DNA of 64,000 nucleotides, from contig OX337233.1 in assembly GCA_946965045.2 (NCBI GenBank), positions 2,294,001-2,358,000 of the forward strand, written 5' to 3'. Numbering within the stretch: the stretch's first letter is position 1; each line of letters starts with the position of its first letter. A program made the translations under genes and the position numbers. The notes under the pieces were generated by a model that worked only from the letters and a program-made list of their open reading frames with translations, made no database searches and was not told where the DNA came from. Source of the stretch: Epithemia pelagica (taxonomy: Eukaryota; Bacillariophyta; Bacillariophyceae; Surirellales; Surirellaceae). This document shows positions 40,662-51,712 of the stretch, piece after piece.

Positions 40662-42511
40662 ATGGCCTCTTCCAAGGCTGACGACGAGAGTTCAATTGCG
40701 CATTATATTTCCGTTATATCTGGACAATGGAGGGGAACAAAAGACAAAGCGGAGCATGATGTCGAAACAAACAAGGCTGGCAGCAACGAAGATTTGCACA
40801 ATGCGAAGCCCCAAATTGACGACGAGGTCGATGCCGGCAGCCAACCACAAGATTTGGAAATTGTTGGAACTGGTGTGACACAGGAAAGCGATGGTGATGA
40901 TTCGTTTTATGACTGCTCGCCACTGGAAGATGAAACACCTGAAAGAGCGCTCCGTCAAAGTCAAAGTAGGGCAAGTGCGGCGGATGATGAAAAACTGCCG
41001 AACAAAGCTTTCGAGAGAATGTCCAACAGTCGATGCTGTGGAGTTTGCCTCAAAAGATTCCCCCGCACTTGTGCCGTTGTGGTTGGGGTCGTTCTTCCCC
41101 TTTTTGTGCTGATTCTTTTTAGCCTCGCGTTTGGTACCGCGCTCTGTGAGTATGAAGCGCCCCCGGAGTTTCATGAGAATGATTTCAAGCTTGCTCGACA
41201 GTATTTCGCCAATATTTCTACAATGGCCATTGTAAACCTTACAATGGATCTCCCTCGAGTTTGCTTCACACACTATTTATCTGAAGCAAACAATACGGAC
41301 GGATTGCAGCCTCTTCCTGTTGATCCGAATATTACTGAACTGATCAGGCCTATTTTGACAAGCTTTCGATCACATTCTTCAGACGCTCTTCCTTCCTTGC
41401 TTGTACCGGATCGTTACGAAGCTCCCTTTGAATTTGATCCTGAAACAATTATCATTAACGCCACGGAATTCTACTTATATGTCACCCTTTGCGGTCAATC
41501 TGGAGAGGATCTCATGAGCGACCTTTTGCGACAAACAATAGAAAACTCCATCGAAGCGTCTGAGCCCCTTACTTTTAACTGGATAAGGTGCTTTGAAAAT
41601 GCAGATAGTGGTGACCGTAATTACAATGGAGAGGGGCTAGATGCAAAAGAAAGGTCAGTTGAGGGACAATCAGTAATTTACACAGATGCTTGGGAACAAG
41701 ATCGAGAAGAGCTATTCAACGAGTACTACAATCAGTTTCTAGAGGATGGTGTTGATCCCGTCATAGCACTTGCCAATGCCTCAATTGATGCCGCCAACGA
41801 TGCAACTGGAAGACATAGCTGTGAGCTGAACGCACCCGCGGCCGCCTGGTTCTGGTTCACCGTACAAACGACGGTACGAATATGTCTCAGTCTTGTGGAC
41901 AATATCGAAAGTTTGCTGTCTCATCGTTGTTCGTTCTATTTGCATATCTATCTCAGGTCGGTTATGGAAATACACCTCCTACAACTACGGAGAGTCGGGC
42001 AATGGTGTACACCGTAGGATTTGTTTCCATTCTGGCGTTCGGAGGTGTCCTGGCAGCCGGTGGATACATTTTATCCTATCTTTTTGACGACTTTGTGGTG
42101 CGGTACGGCATGGCCTTTTTGAGCAAACCCTGGGTTGGATGTCTTCTATGGGGTGGAGTTTACTATCTATGGATGCTGTTGATTGCTCAATACACGATCC
42201 TGTGGAAGAAGAGAAGACTGGACGAGGACTTTGACCTGAGAGATGCCTACTGGTTTGCCTATATATCGACAACGACCGTGGGTTTTGGTGACTTTTACCT
42301 CGAGCCGGAAGGTATCATTGGGTCGGATTTGGTCGTGTTTCCTCTTTTGTTTTTGATTGGTTTTATGTATGTTGCAGCGTTTATTGGGAAACTCGCCGAA
42401 CTTATCATGAGTCTTCTTCGGAAAAATCGCAAAAGCTTTGTCGATTCCCTGCTCGAAACCCATGTAGGTTGGAGTGAAGCACTTGCTGTGAATTGCGCTG
42501 CTCCACAATAA
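40662..42511 (+). CDS. two-pore-domain potassium channel
   Basis: Exons 40662-41873 and 41957-42511 with an 83-bp GT-AG intron give 588 residues. The intron falls inside the first selectivity filter, joining VQTT to VGYG. Pore 1 is WFWFTVQTTVGYGNTP (about 395-411) and pore 2 is WFAYISTTTVGFGDFY. Helices: M1 about 137-160 (VVVGVVLPLFVLILFSLAFG), M2 (YTVGFVSILAFGGVLAAGGY), M3 (WVGCLLWGGVYYLWMLLIAQ) and M4 (VVFPLLFLIGFMYVAAFIG). The loop between M1 and pore 1 is about 235 residues, with several N-glycosylation-type sites (NISTM, NLTMD, NNTDG), much longer than in usual K2P/TPK channels. The cytosolic N-terminus is acidic. No EF hand is visible. Confidence 0.85.
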
Positions 42512-42634
42512 TATATATGGGAATTTTCTTGGAAGGGGACCTTTGTTAGAACCACTTCATTGGAACGCAGCTCACAGCTCGCTCATCACTGCTACGAACC
42601 CAAGTGTTGCTATAGGAAACGTTCTTTGTATGTA

Positions 42635-44197
42635 CTAGAGTTCATCTCTCTCTCCCACCTGAGGAGGAGCCACATCATCATCATCATCATCATCATCCAT
42701 AGTCTCGGATGCAATTGCGTGATCCTCAGCAGAAATCACAGTGCACTCTTGTTCATGGATCAATCGTTTCCGTGTCGCACTAAATGCCATATTGGGTAGC
42801 ACATCGGCCTGTAGCATGTAGAAGCTAAACTTGATCAATTCCCGTCCTGGGTCGTTGCGAGCCTCGTTTTGATTCCATTCTTTACAAAGATATCCCCAGA
42901 GAGCTTGTCCATCTCGTCCCTCCAGACCGGCCAAGTAGGGAAAGGACCTCCATCGTCCCGGTCGTGCCGTGGACGTGGAGGGGGCTCCGGTTCCCGGCAT
43001 GGCCCAGAGCACCGGTTTCCCTCGTGCCCAAATATCCACCACCGATCCGTCGGCTAACAACCCTGGTGCAATCTCCCACGTCACATATTCCTCCGCACCC
43101 ACAAAGACATTCCATCGATTGTGCAACAGGGTTGCCCATATATGTTTCACGCTTTGATGACACGCATCACTAAAGCCGTCGATCCAAAGACTTCCCATGG
43201 CCATGGAACCCAAACAGAGAGCCGCAACAGCATTATACCACTGATCCGAATTTCTACGTCTCTTTTCCATGGGTTTCTCATTTGCTTTGATACTTTCTTG
43301 GTTCCGTGTATTGGAAGCAGGCGGCAAAAACACACTCCATGGAACACAGGCAACAAAGGAAAGTAAGGCGGCATTGTTCATGCACAAGGCAATGCCCACA
43401 TGGAGTGAACAAATGAGCGAGATTGACAAATAGATAATCCAGCGACGACCCATGAAGCATCCCAACATTGAAACTGGAGCAGCAAACAGTTCCACCCAAA
43501 CAACAACTGGCGTCAAGAAGCGCAGACCCTCGGGCCCCAAAAGTGCATAGACGTAACGCGCCGCGGTAGTATGCCGGGTATACGTATCCAAGGCCGGCAA
43601 GGGATCGGCACCATAAGACCAGCCACCCAGTGGATCCATCCATTTTCCACCTCCTGCATCGAGATATATCCAAAACAACAGCAGTTTGATCGAGACTGTT
43701 GCCGGACTCAGAACCCACTCAGCTTCTTGATCCAGTGAGGTTTGTCGTGTGGTCGTCGGGTGCTGCCGTTTCCCAGATAATGGTAGAAATATGGCATGCA
43801 GGAGCAAGTAATGAAAATACCGATCAAGAATGTAGTTCATCCATGTATTTCGAAGAGTCAAACTGAAATACAGAAACCAGGAAAGAAATGCAGTCCATCT
43901 CGGTCGAATGCCCAACGTAAACAGGATTGCCAGGGCCACTTGAAGTGAAAGAAGCAATTGTTGCTGCCAAACATGTCCAAAGTAGCAGTGAACACATACC
44001 CACTGATAAATTTGATCCACTTTGGGTAACAAGAGATCCAATGGCAATGTGCCGTCGTCGGAATAAAATGGGCGGAGATAACGAAATCGAAGGATCAATT
44101 CCAGAGTCAACAGACATCCCAAACCGATTCGATAAACTCGGAGTGAATTATGAGTACAAGACCAAATGATCTTCCATCCTCCCTGAAAAGGCGGCAT
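42635..44197 (-). CDS. HTTM-domain multipass membrane protein (gamma-carboxylase-like)
   Basis: 520 residues, single exon. Several transmembrane helices and the motif SLTLRNTWMNYILDRYFHYL are characteristic of HTTM (horizontally transferred transmembrane) proteins, distant relatives of vitamin K-dependent gamma-glutamyl carboxylase. No carboxylase C-terminal domain typical of the animal enzyme is evident, so enzymatic activity is open. The C-terminus contains an eight-Asp run encoded by a (CAT/ATC)n microsatellite at about 42673-42697. It is convergent with the K+ channel gene, with stops about 120 bp apart. Confidence 0.8.
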   Translation of the reverse strand: MPPFQGGWKIIWSCTHNSLRVYRIGLGCLLTLELILRFRYLRPFYSDDGTLPLDLLLPKVDQIYQWVCVHCYFGHVWQQQLLLSLQVALAILFTLGIRPRWTAFLSWFLYFSLTLRNTWMNYILDRYFHYLLLHAIFLPLSGKRQHPTTTRQTSLDQEAEWVLSPATVSIKLLLFWIYLDAGGGKWMDPLGGWSYGADPLPALDTYTRHTTAARYVYALLGPEGLRFLTPVVVWVELFAAPVSMLGCFMGRRWIIYLSISLICSLHVGIALCMNNAALLSFVACVPWSVFLPPASNTRNQESIKANEKPMEKRRRNSDQWYNAVAALCLGSMAMGSLWIDGFSDACHQSVKHIWATLLHNRWNVFVGAEEYVTWEIAPGLLADGSVVDIWARGKPVLWAMPGTGAPSTSTARPGRWRSFPYLAGLEGRDGQALWGYLCKEWNQNEARNDPGRELIKFSFYMLQADVLPNMAFSATRKRLIHEQECTVISAEDHAIASETMDDDDDDDDVAPPQVGERDEL

Positions 44198-44402
44198 TCT
44201 CTCTTATCTCCTTGCTGGAAAGGCCTCCCCCCTTTTTGGAAGATCTCTGATGAAAAAAAAAAAAGGTACAGTCTATTTTAACGCTGCCGCGCGCACCCGC
44301 TAGGGTGACGTCGACCGACGCGCCCGGCTCCACACAAAATGAGGAGCGAGGACTAAACATGACGGGACAAGTTGTGAGGACGGGACAGAGAGTAGAAATC
44401 GG

Positions 44403-45247
44403 TTACAAGGGTGGGGCAGCATCCCTGAGAATGACAGGGCGCCAGGTATTGATCCAAGAGCGAAGAGAAACAGCAGTAGTTTCCGCTGCGAAATGAGCAG
44501 CGGTAGACGAGTAGAAAATATCGCGTTCAGAGGGCGGGAGACGGGTGCGGAATTCGTATAAAGTCGTGACCTCGCGTTGTGCTTGGGCGTAAGATGCGGC
44601 TTCAACTGTTTGGGGTGAATTACCATGAAGGTTGTGGTTTCGAGTGATCCATAGAGCATGGATGTGTTTCCATAAGAGTTTAATTGTGCCAGTAACAAAA
44701 TGAGTCCCGGAGACTGTGCGTGAATGTTGATGGTTGGTGGAGAGATAGTTGTCTTGAAGATTGCGCCATTGAATAGTGAAGCGGCCAAGAAAGATGTGAG
44801 CGTATCCGATAAGTTGTTGTTGAGTTACCAGCGATTGATATGAGAGGGAGAGGGTGGGAAAAGACGGTGGAACGTTGGCGAGCCAAGAGTGAATAATCTC
44901 CACAAGTAGTAGGTTCAGAGTTGGGTCGAGGGATTGGAGACGCCAGAAATCTTGCAGTTCGTCAAGAAGAGGTCCTTTCCATTGTCGGTGAGGACAACAA
45001 AGAAAGTGAGAGCGAGTCTCAACAACAGAGGGAGTGTAGAGGGGGCATGTTTCTGTGTAGTAAGTGGCGTAACGAGAACAAAGATAGCCAAGGGGAAGCC
45101 AGTCATGGAGAAACTTAATATGGAATTGTCAACGGGTGAAAACAGTCGTGATAGCGCGTCCGTGTGCCGTCCAATCAATCATCTCGAAAGTCTCGAGCGA
45201 CCACTCGTTGCGATTGCATAAATATTGGCGTAAAGCTTTCCATGTAG
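44403..45247 (-). pseudogene. 3' half of a retroelement-type ORF, cut by the copia insertion
   Basis: Continuation of the RNase H frame at 53631-54386 once the copia element and one TGTAG copy are removed. The frame enters at 45242 with TGG, hits one in-frame TGA at 45129-45131, then stays open for 241 codons to 44403. The sequence (FHIKFLHDWLPLGYLCSRY, then ETCPLY...SHFLCC) looks like the domain downstream of RNase H in plant and algal non-LTR retroelement proteins, with a damaged Cys/His knuckle. The TGA shows decay. Being an internal relic it is unlikely to be expressed as a protein. Confidence 0.7.
45243..45247. other. target-site duplication, left copy
   Basis: TGTAG directly before the left LTR; the same five bases follow the right LTR at 53631-53635. 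Five bp is the usual duplication for Ty1/copia integration. Confidence 0.9.
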
Positions 45248-46030
45248 TGTTACAATGCTTTCTGAATCGTAGGGACATTGATGCTCGGTAGAGCAGACAA
45301 TCAGGTAGGTCACCAACCGATACAAGCTTCTCAGGGTCAGAGAAGCAAGCAAGTCGTAGTCTATCAAAAGGATAGTCGGGACACAAAAGAAGATGTGATA
45401 AATGGTGATATTGTTAGATTGTGTGTTGATTACTACGATAGGTCTACGTGAAATGTTCGGTCCTGCCAAGGGTCATGTGTCATAGGTTCTTGGCGGCAAC
45501 AGGTTTGGAATAGTTGGAGTCGATTCATGTGATGTATATGACATGTATATGTGGACGGATAACATATACAGGGTCAACAGCTCTTGCTTTGGATTGGCAT
45601 AGTTGTTTTCATGGCGCGCAGCTTGTTGACAATTTGGAGATTGTGGGAATGGAAATATGGTCTCGCGTGATCGTGTGTCGTACTTGGGATACTTAGACCG
45701 TTGGGTCGGATAGATGCCGACAGCGCTCGGATGTCGCTTGGGCGCGCTCGATGATTTCGGGCGCGTACGCTTAGGGCGTTAGTATAATGTCCGAGCAACG
45801 GCCAAATTTACGTCCGTTGTAATACCGCACGACCCAGTTTAGTCTTGAGAGTGAGTTCGTCAATCTATTCTCACTTTTCATGATTTGCGAAGAAATATAG
45901 GTCGATATAGTGCGAAGCTAGGGAACATAGCTCGAAGCTAGATGGCATGATGCGATAGCACGAGGCTATGTGACATGGGGAATCGATGAGATGTAGAATC
46001 TAACCACCATAGACGGTGAGAATTCTAACA
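45248..46030 (-). repeat. 3' LTR (left copy)
   Basis: 783 bp, starting TGTTACAATGCTTTC and ending GAATTCTAACA on the plus strand. It differs from the right LTR by about five changes (for example G/T at the ninth base, TTGATTACT against TTGACACT, and ATAGTGCGAAG against ATAGCGCAAAG). The frames inside are duplicated in both LTRs and are not genes. Confidence 0.93.
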
Positions 46031-46042
46031 CTCCCCACAACT
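46031..46042 (-). promoter_or_regulatory. polypurine tract
   Basis: On the minus strand GTTGTGGGGAG lies immediately upstream of the 3' LTR, the expected place for the plus-strand primer of reverse transcription. Confidence 0.7.
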
Positions 46043-46061
46043 CGTCGTTTCAGCCTTGTCA

Positions 46062-47688
46062 TCATTGGATTTGTTGAGGTCTTGAACTTCTCCTTTCCAA
46101 AAACAACAATGGCTTGAGCATGGGCCAAATAGATACGAAATCCCAATGTTTGCTAAAGATATCGGCAGGGTTGGTCTTTCCATCTTTCCAGTAGAATGCA
46201 ACATACTTTGCTGCGATGGCTTCACGAACTCGGTGGTATGACAGAAGATGGTATCTCTTGGATAGTATGGAATGAGGAATGGTTGCATTGAGCACAACAG
46301 ATCTGTTATCTCCGTACATGTAACTTCGCTCTCGGATAGGTACTCCAAGGTAGCGGAGAGAATGTCGTAATTCTGTAATCTGATCTATTGCTGTCCTTGC
46401 AGCCACAAACTCGGATCCATAGGTAGCAGTTTCCACCGTGCTCTGTCTCTTGCTGTACCAGTCAATAGGTGTTCCGTTCAACAAATGTAGAACAGCAGTG
46501 ACGGATTTACCAGTGACTATGTCACGCATGAGATTGGCATCAACATAATGAGTTGTGGTAACATAGCGGCCAAGAGGTGTTGGGCAGTCTTCAGGAATAC
46601 GTTCACTTGCATTCGAATAGACAGTGCGAGTCCAATCAAATTCTTGGGTAGGAAGACTTGAATGATCAGGCTCTCCAATCCTAAATCTGATTGCGCCTTC
46701 TGGGAGATGTGCAAGGTATCCATAGATACGCTTGGCTCTATCAAGATGTCCTTTCCTCGGAGCAGCACGAAAGCGTGATAGCGTCATTGTAGCGGTGAAG
46801 ACGTCGAAACGACCAATAGTGATCACCCATTGGAGTTGTCCAATCAGAGTTTGGAAATGGCTAGTACCTTCTTCATCAAGGAGCTCAGAATCATCCAATT
46901 CAGGATGGTCTCCACCAATAAGAGGTGTTTTGGCTTTCTTGGGTTTCTCCTTGAAGATTCGTTCGAAAGTGTCCATCATCTTACCAATGTAGCGTCTTGG
47001 ATCTGCTACTAATGTTCCATCAGAATCCTTGGTGTAACAACATCCCAAGTGGAAATCAATAGGTCCATCTCCTTTGAGTTTGAAGTTGTATTTCTCCTTC
47101 AGGATCTTGCAGATATTCCCAGGATCAGTAGAAATAATGGCTAAGTCCATCAACGTATACGGCAATGTATTCGTAACAGTCTTCTCCAGGTGCTTTCCTC
47201 ATCCAGATATCCGGATCTGCTTTGCTTGGTGAAAATCCCATGTCTGTCAAAACATCGAATAAGACATCATGCCAGCGTGCGCCTGATGACTTCAATCCAT
47301 AAAGTGCCTTGTATATAATCAGGATGTGACCTTCTAATTCCTTGAATTCAGGTCCTGCGACAATGAAGATTTTCTCCCCTGTCAAGGCTTCCAGATATGC
47401 GTTTCCAATATCTGCTCCCCATATTTCCAAGTCATTCAAAGTACCCAGAAATAAGGCAATGCGGAGGTTGCGAATGGAAACAACACCTGAATAGATTGTC
47501 TCAACAGGTTCTTTTGTGAGATGTCCATCTGCGACAAGTCTTGCTTTATGTCGTCCATCATGTTTTACGTCAAAGACAAGATGTACACGTATCTTATGAT
47601 ATCCTTCAGGTGCATTGGATACTTTCCCTTTAATGAAGATGGCTTTCCCAAAATCCTTGAATGTCTTGTAGGACTGGATCTGTGACAA
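46062..47688 (-). pseudogene. copia reverse transcriptase and RNase H, frameshifted
   Basis: Two overlapping frames: 47688-47125 and 47165-46062. The first carries RT blocks (IRVHLVFDVKHDGRHKARLV, ADIGNAYLEA, YKALYGLKSSGARWH, ADPDIWM). The second carries the rest of RT (FHLGCCY, YIGKMM, LIGQLQWV) and RNase H (YVDANLMRD, STVETATYGSEF, YMYGDNRSV, NPADIFSKHW). They are joined through an extra base near 47147 that falls directly inside the catalytic Tyr-Val-Asp-Asp motif, so the active site is broken. RNase H acidic residues are all present. Confidence 0.85.
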
Positions 47689-47690
47689 TT

Positions 47691-49073
47691 CTAATTCTGT
47701 TGCATCCTGCCACTTTGTGTTGCCATGTTGTTTATCAAGAGCGACAGCTTCCTCATAATTGCGTGGTACTTGGAATCCAAACTTATACTTGACGGAATGG
47801 TGAACTTGTTTATCCTTGACTGTTTGGCTGCTTGAATGAGACGTTTGCTTGTTTTGACATAACGTTTCAAATGCTTTCGTCCAGGTTCGTTGAGTAAACC
47901 ATGTTTCTTTCCATAAATTGCTACAGTGATCGGATCATCATTGGCGATGAGTGATAAAGGTTCATAGGTAGTCTCCCCAGTTTCCCAATCAACAAGCAAA
48001 TTATATTTGCTCCCCTTGTAATCTGGATCAGTTGTGTTCAGTGGACCTTGATGGGCAATGACGTCCCTGAACCTGAAAAGATTATCTCCAGAGGTTTGAG
48101 CTTGGTTATCTCGTTTGATATACTCCATGAGTTGATTATAGGATATCATCTCATCAACATCAGAATTTGTCTTTCGGTAGATTTACTTGACACGTTCTTC
48201 CTGTTTCGTTGCTTCTTCATTAAGATCAATGACTCGTTTGATGACACGTGCACGGTGTCGCTCCCCATTTTCTTCTGTGTCGCATAGGAATGTGCGTCCT
48301 ATCATGTCGTCAAAATCGATCGTGGGCATTGGTTTGGATGGATCTTCACTATCACTGCGAATGAAGACAGTGTCAGCTTGCTTATCATTGTCATCCTTCT
48401 CAGACGAATCCTCCCCTGAAGGTCGATCCACACGTAGGTTAGGTGTAGTGGATTCAACACGGCGAACGGCAGAACGGTAGATTATCTGGTTATCCTGGGT
48501 GAGAATCTTGCAAGTAAAAGAATCACCAACTTTGTGAGCAAAACCAACCCAGTGGCCAAGTTTCTCATCAGAAGAAGATGGATATGAACCAGAATTGGGT
48601 TCAGCGGGGTCGACACGGTAGTAAACCTCATCCCAGAAAGGAAAGAACAAGAGATGAGTAATGTCGGGTGGGCGTCCGGAGAGAGCCTCAAGAGGAGTGC
48701 GACCGGAATGGGTGGGTGATGATGTATGGTTCAATAAGTCACAGACATACTCAAGGCAAAGAAGCCAGGTGTTGGCAGGGCAACCAGTGGCATTCATGAG
48801 AGCGTTGGTCATACGTTTGACGGTCTGGTAACGGTTTTCAGCCTTATTCTGGTGTTGATGATAAGGTTCGGATCGATACTCCCCAATAAGCAAAGTGTGA
48901 AGAATGTCGTTGACCTTTTGAGAGATGAGAGATGAACCACCATCACTGATAAGAGTCTCCATGGCACCACGAAACCGGATGTTGTCCTGAAGAGTATTGA
49001 CAAACTGTTTGGTTGACTTGATCCCATAGATATCAGTAACCAGAGTATCTCGACCAACAAAGATTTGTGCGAC
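47691..49073 (-). pseudogene. copia integrase core and C-terminal part, two lesions
   Basis: In frame with the preceding gag-protease ORF after its TAA (49074-49076). It holds the integrase second Asp (LISDGGSS), the Glu in HQHQNKAENRY, and the linker typical of copia integrases (PANTWLLCLEYVCDLLNH, FWDEVYYRV). A second in-frame TAA is at 48183-48185. The frame then continues (MISYNQLMEYIKRD, NLLVDWETGETTYEPLSLIA) until a one-base loss near 47800-47808 shifts it, after which the RT reading frame takes over. Confidence 0.85.
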
Positions 49074-51269
49074 TTAACCGCCATGGTCAACAGCAGGGGT
49101 GTCGGAGAAAACCGAGTCAGTAGCAACGGGTTCATGACGTCGAGGTATATTAAGGACCGGATTGCGAGCCTTGAAATGTTTCTTGAGGGTGTCGTGGTCA
49201 AAAGTAATGCTACCATTACGTGTAGTGTGCTTGAACGTATCGGCAATAACATCTTCAGATTGCCAACCAAAGAATGGACGGAACTTCTTCCAGTCATACG
49301 CTTCCTGGTAACGACGGTGGACAGAGGCATGAAGTGTAGGATCATTACCTTTTGCGTCAGCATAGATAGAAAAGAAGGGTGCGTTGTCAGGTCCATGATC
49401 GTATGGGAGATCCAAAAGGAGATTGAGGTTACAAACAACACGATCAGTGTACTCCCCATAGTTGTCATATGGATGGTTCGACATACTACCATCAGTCTTG
49501 ACGTGTTTCCAATCAGGATCATTGTCAGAGGGTGTGGGAGAATACGAATGGTCCAGAACACCAGGATCCCATGTGTCGGGTGACGTGCAGATGATCTGAG
49601 GTAAGGTATTCATGTCATCGTCGCTGGGGATACCCAAGGAGTGGATGTAGGCTAACCCATCCTTGATGTGAAGGGGTATAGCACGACCATCAAGTGTAGT
49701 GATGCGTTGTTTACCATCAAATTTAACAGATCGTTCATCAACAGCAAGTCCGAAATGCTCGAATTGACCAGGAGCATGGATAGATAAGCCCTTTCCATAA
49801 TAAGCATATTCATTGAAGATGCCGACAATAGGTCCATCATTGGTCTCAAACTTTGCGGCACATGTGACGACAGGAAGTCCAGTAAGTTCATGGTTATCAA
49901 TACCCACAATAGTGATATGGCGGCCAGTCTTAGAAAGGATGCGCATGTCAGAACCAGCAAGTCCTCCATTAGCACCACGGTCAATCAATTGATTTCCTGG
50001 TAAAGTAGATTTCCTGGAAAACAAATAGCTTGGAACATGTCCTGCTTGTTTATGCATGTTGGCTTTGAAAGTAACCTTCTTGCTTGTCTTGGACTTGGCG
50101 TTAGAAAGAACACTAGTCAGGTCAGTTGCTGGGTGATTGATATCAGTCGTCATGGCTTGGTTGATAAATTGTGTAACCGGATCTGAATCATCTGGATGCT
50201 CAGGGACTACGCCAGGTGAGTCGTCATCAGATGCAACTTGGTTGGGGTCAGGATCAGGTTCCGGATCAATGTCGAGGGCATGTGTTTGCACTTTCCTCGG
50301 CGTTGTTGATGAAGGTGCTTGAATCATCTTGTTATACTCAATGATCAACTTGCGATCTTCTTCAGAAAGTTTGAACCATAGGTCACGCGGTAGACTAACC
50401 TTGGACGAAGAGGATGGAGATTCAGATGTCACTTGGGTGTTGTGGACATGATACTCCATATCATCTTGTGAGGTTATGTCAGCATCTGTATCTTGGCCAT
50501 ATAGTGATTCATGTTGTTTGACATGTCGACGGCGACTATGAACAGATGACTGGGTTGCTTGATCATGGTCATAAGCTGCGTCTAGAAGGAGACGGAAGTA
50601 TGATTGATAGCAAAGGGATTTTGCACCGGATTTGGTGTTCACCACATTATCCAAGATCTTGACTCGGCGGAGATCAGGTACCTTTTCTACAGCTTGCATG
50701 AGGAAGGTCATCCTGGTATGATCAGGGATGCGATCAGACAATGTCACTTGATTGTCTAGCAAACGTAGCTGCTCTTGAAAGTGTAGAAGAAATTGACGTG
50801 TTGTTCCGCGCCATGTGTCGTCAAGACGTAGATTGGAAATGTAGTTGGTTAAACGGAGGACTTCTCGTTTTGCTAGGTCGGATTCGGTATGCAAAGAGTG
50901 TAACTTCTGCAATACGGCACGCGCATCTTCATCATGTTCATGTTCACGTACATAGGCTCGACCTTGGTCAGTCTGAATGATACGGATAAGAACGGAGTAA
51001 AGAAATACTTGTTGCTCTTGAAAAAGTTCTTCGGCATACTCATCATCATGGGGTGGTGTATATTTGAAATTCAGAACGTTGGATAGGCCTTGAGCCTTAG
51101 CTGTAGTCTTGAATACACGCCAGAATGAATCGTAGTATTGTTCATCCTTGAATACCTCATATGCAGTTGCGTCGCGCTTAGTTCCCTTTCTGAATGCTGT
51201 AAGGTCTTGTTGAGATTGGGATGCGGCAGTAACTCTGCTGACAGATTTCACAGATGACGGTGACTTCAT
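49074..51269 (-). CDS. copia gag-protease and integrase N-terminus ORF
   Basis: 731 residues. The first ~250 residues are a gag-like helical domain (for example RQFLLHFQEQLRLLDNQVTL, TFLMQAVEKVPDLRRVKIL). The aspartic protease is at about residues 415-440 with LIDRGANGG; Asp-Arg-Gly replaces the usual Asp-Ser/Thr-Gly, which I believe is common in diatom copia elements. The C-terminus contains the first integrase Asp in VFSDTPAVDHGG and stops at TAA immediately after, where related elements continue. No CCHC knuckle is evident. Its ATG overlaps the stop of the upstream small ORF by four bases (ATGA). Confidence 0.85.
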   Translation of the reverse strand: MKSPSSVKSVSRVTAASQSQQDLTAFRKGTKRDATAYEVFKDEQYYDSFWRVFKTTAKAQGLSNVLNFKYTPPHDDEYAEELFQEQQVFLYSVLIRIIQTDQGRAYVREHEHDEDARAVLQKLHSLHTESDLAKREVLRLTNYISNLRLDDTWRGTTRQFLLHFQEQLRLLDNQVTLSDRIPDHTRMTFLMQAVEKVPDLRRVKILDNVVNTKSGAKSLCYQSYFRLLLDAAYDHDQATQSSVHSRRRHVKQHESLYGQDTDADITSQDDMEYHVHNTQVTSESPSSSSKVSLPRDLWFKLSEEDRKLIIEYNKMIQAPSSTTPRKVQTHALDIDPEPDPDPNQVASDDDSPGVVPEHPDDSDPVTQFINQAMTTDINHPATDLTSVLSNAKSKTSKKVTFKANMHKQAGHVPSYLFSRKSTLPGNQLIDRGANGGLAGSDMRILSKTGRHITIVGIDNHELTGLPVVTCAAKFETNDGPIVGIFNEYAYYGKGLSIHAPGQFEHFGLAVDERSVKFDGKQRITTLDGRAIPLHIKDGLAYIHSLGIPSDDDMNTLPQIICTSPDTWDPGVLDHSYSPTPSDNDPDWKHVKTDGSMSNHPYDNYGEYTDRVVCNLNLLLDLPYDHGPDNAPFFSIYADAKGNDPTLHASVHRRYQEAYDWKKFRPFFGWQSEDVIADTFKHTTRNGSITFDHDTLKKHFKARNPVLNIPRRHEPVATDSVFSDTPAVDHGG

Positions 51270-51712
51270 TGGCGAGACTGGAACTGGCTAGGTGGTCCCT
51301 TAGTGAAATCTGTGTTGATCCTCCAAGTGTTGAACTCTTTCCTTGTTAGGTTCATCCAGTCGCTATTGGATAGCTCGTCTTGAATTTCATTGGTCTTGTA
51401 TATGGCCCAATAAGCCAAGAGCTTGATCTGCTGTCTTGTGGGGCCTTGTAGCTCATGTGTCTGTTTGTTGACCTTGTATTGTGTCAGTTCGTTCATGGAT
51501 TCCTCGGTATTAGTTTGCATATACGAGATAACATGGGTAATGTTCTCAAAACCATGGTATTTCATCCACTTCATTAAGTAGTCGGCCCTTTCCTTGGTAA
51601 AGAATTGGCAGACAGTAAATATGATGTGGTCGAATAGGTCTGTGTTCGAGACATTGTCTTGGTTATCTTCTCCCTTAGTAGTCGTAGGTGTCTTGGGTGA
51701 TTGAGGATCCAT
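51266..51712 (-). CDS. small ORF preceding gag in the copia element
   Basis: 148 residues from ATG 51712 (MDPQSPKTPTTTKGEDNQD). Helical, hydrophilic, no domain I can name; contains FFTKERADYLMKWMKYHGF and IKLLAYWAIYKTNEIQDEL. Its TGA shares bases with the ATG of the next ORF (ATGA at 51269-51266), which suggests coupled translation of the gag-pol ORF or that the two once formed one gag. Probably the N-terminal part of gag. Confidence 0.6.
   Translation of the reverse strand: MDPQSPKTPTTTKGEDNQDNVSNTDLFDHIIFTVCQFFTKERADYLMKWMKYHGFENITHVISYMQTNTEESMNELTQYKVNKQTHELQGPTRQQIKLLAYWAIYKTNEIQDELSNSDWMNLTRKEFNTWRINTDFTKGPPSQFQSRQ

Noticed and set aside
45514-45696. 60-codon frame repeated exactly at 53114-53296, and the 74-codon minus frames opposite
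   Set aside because: They are inside the two LTRs and are identical only because the LTRs are.
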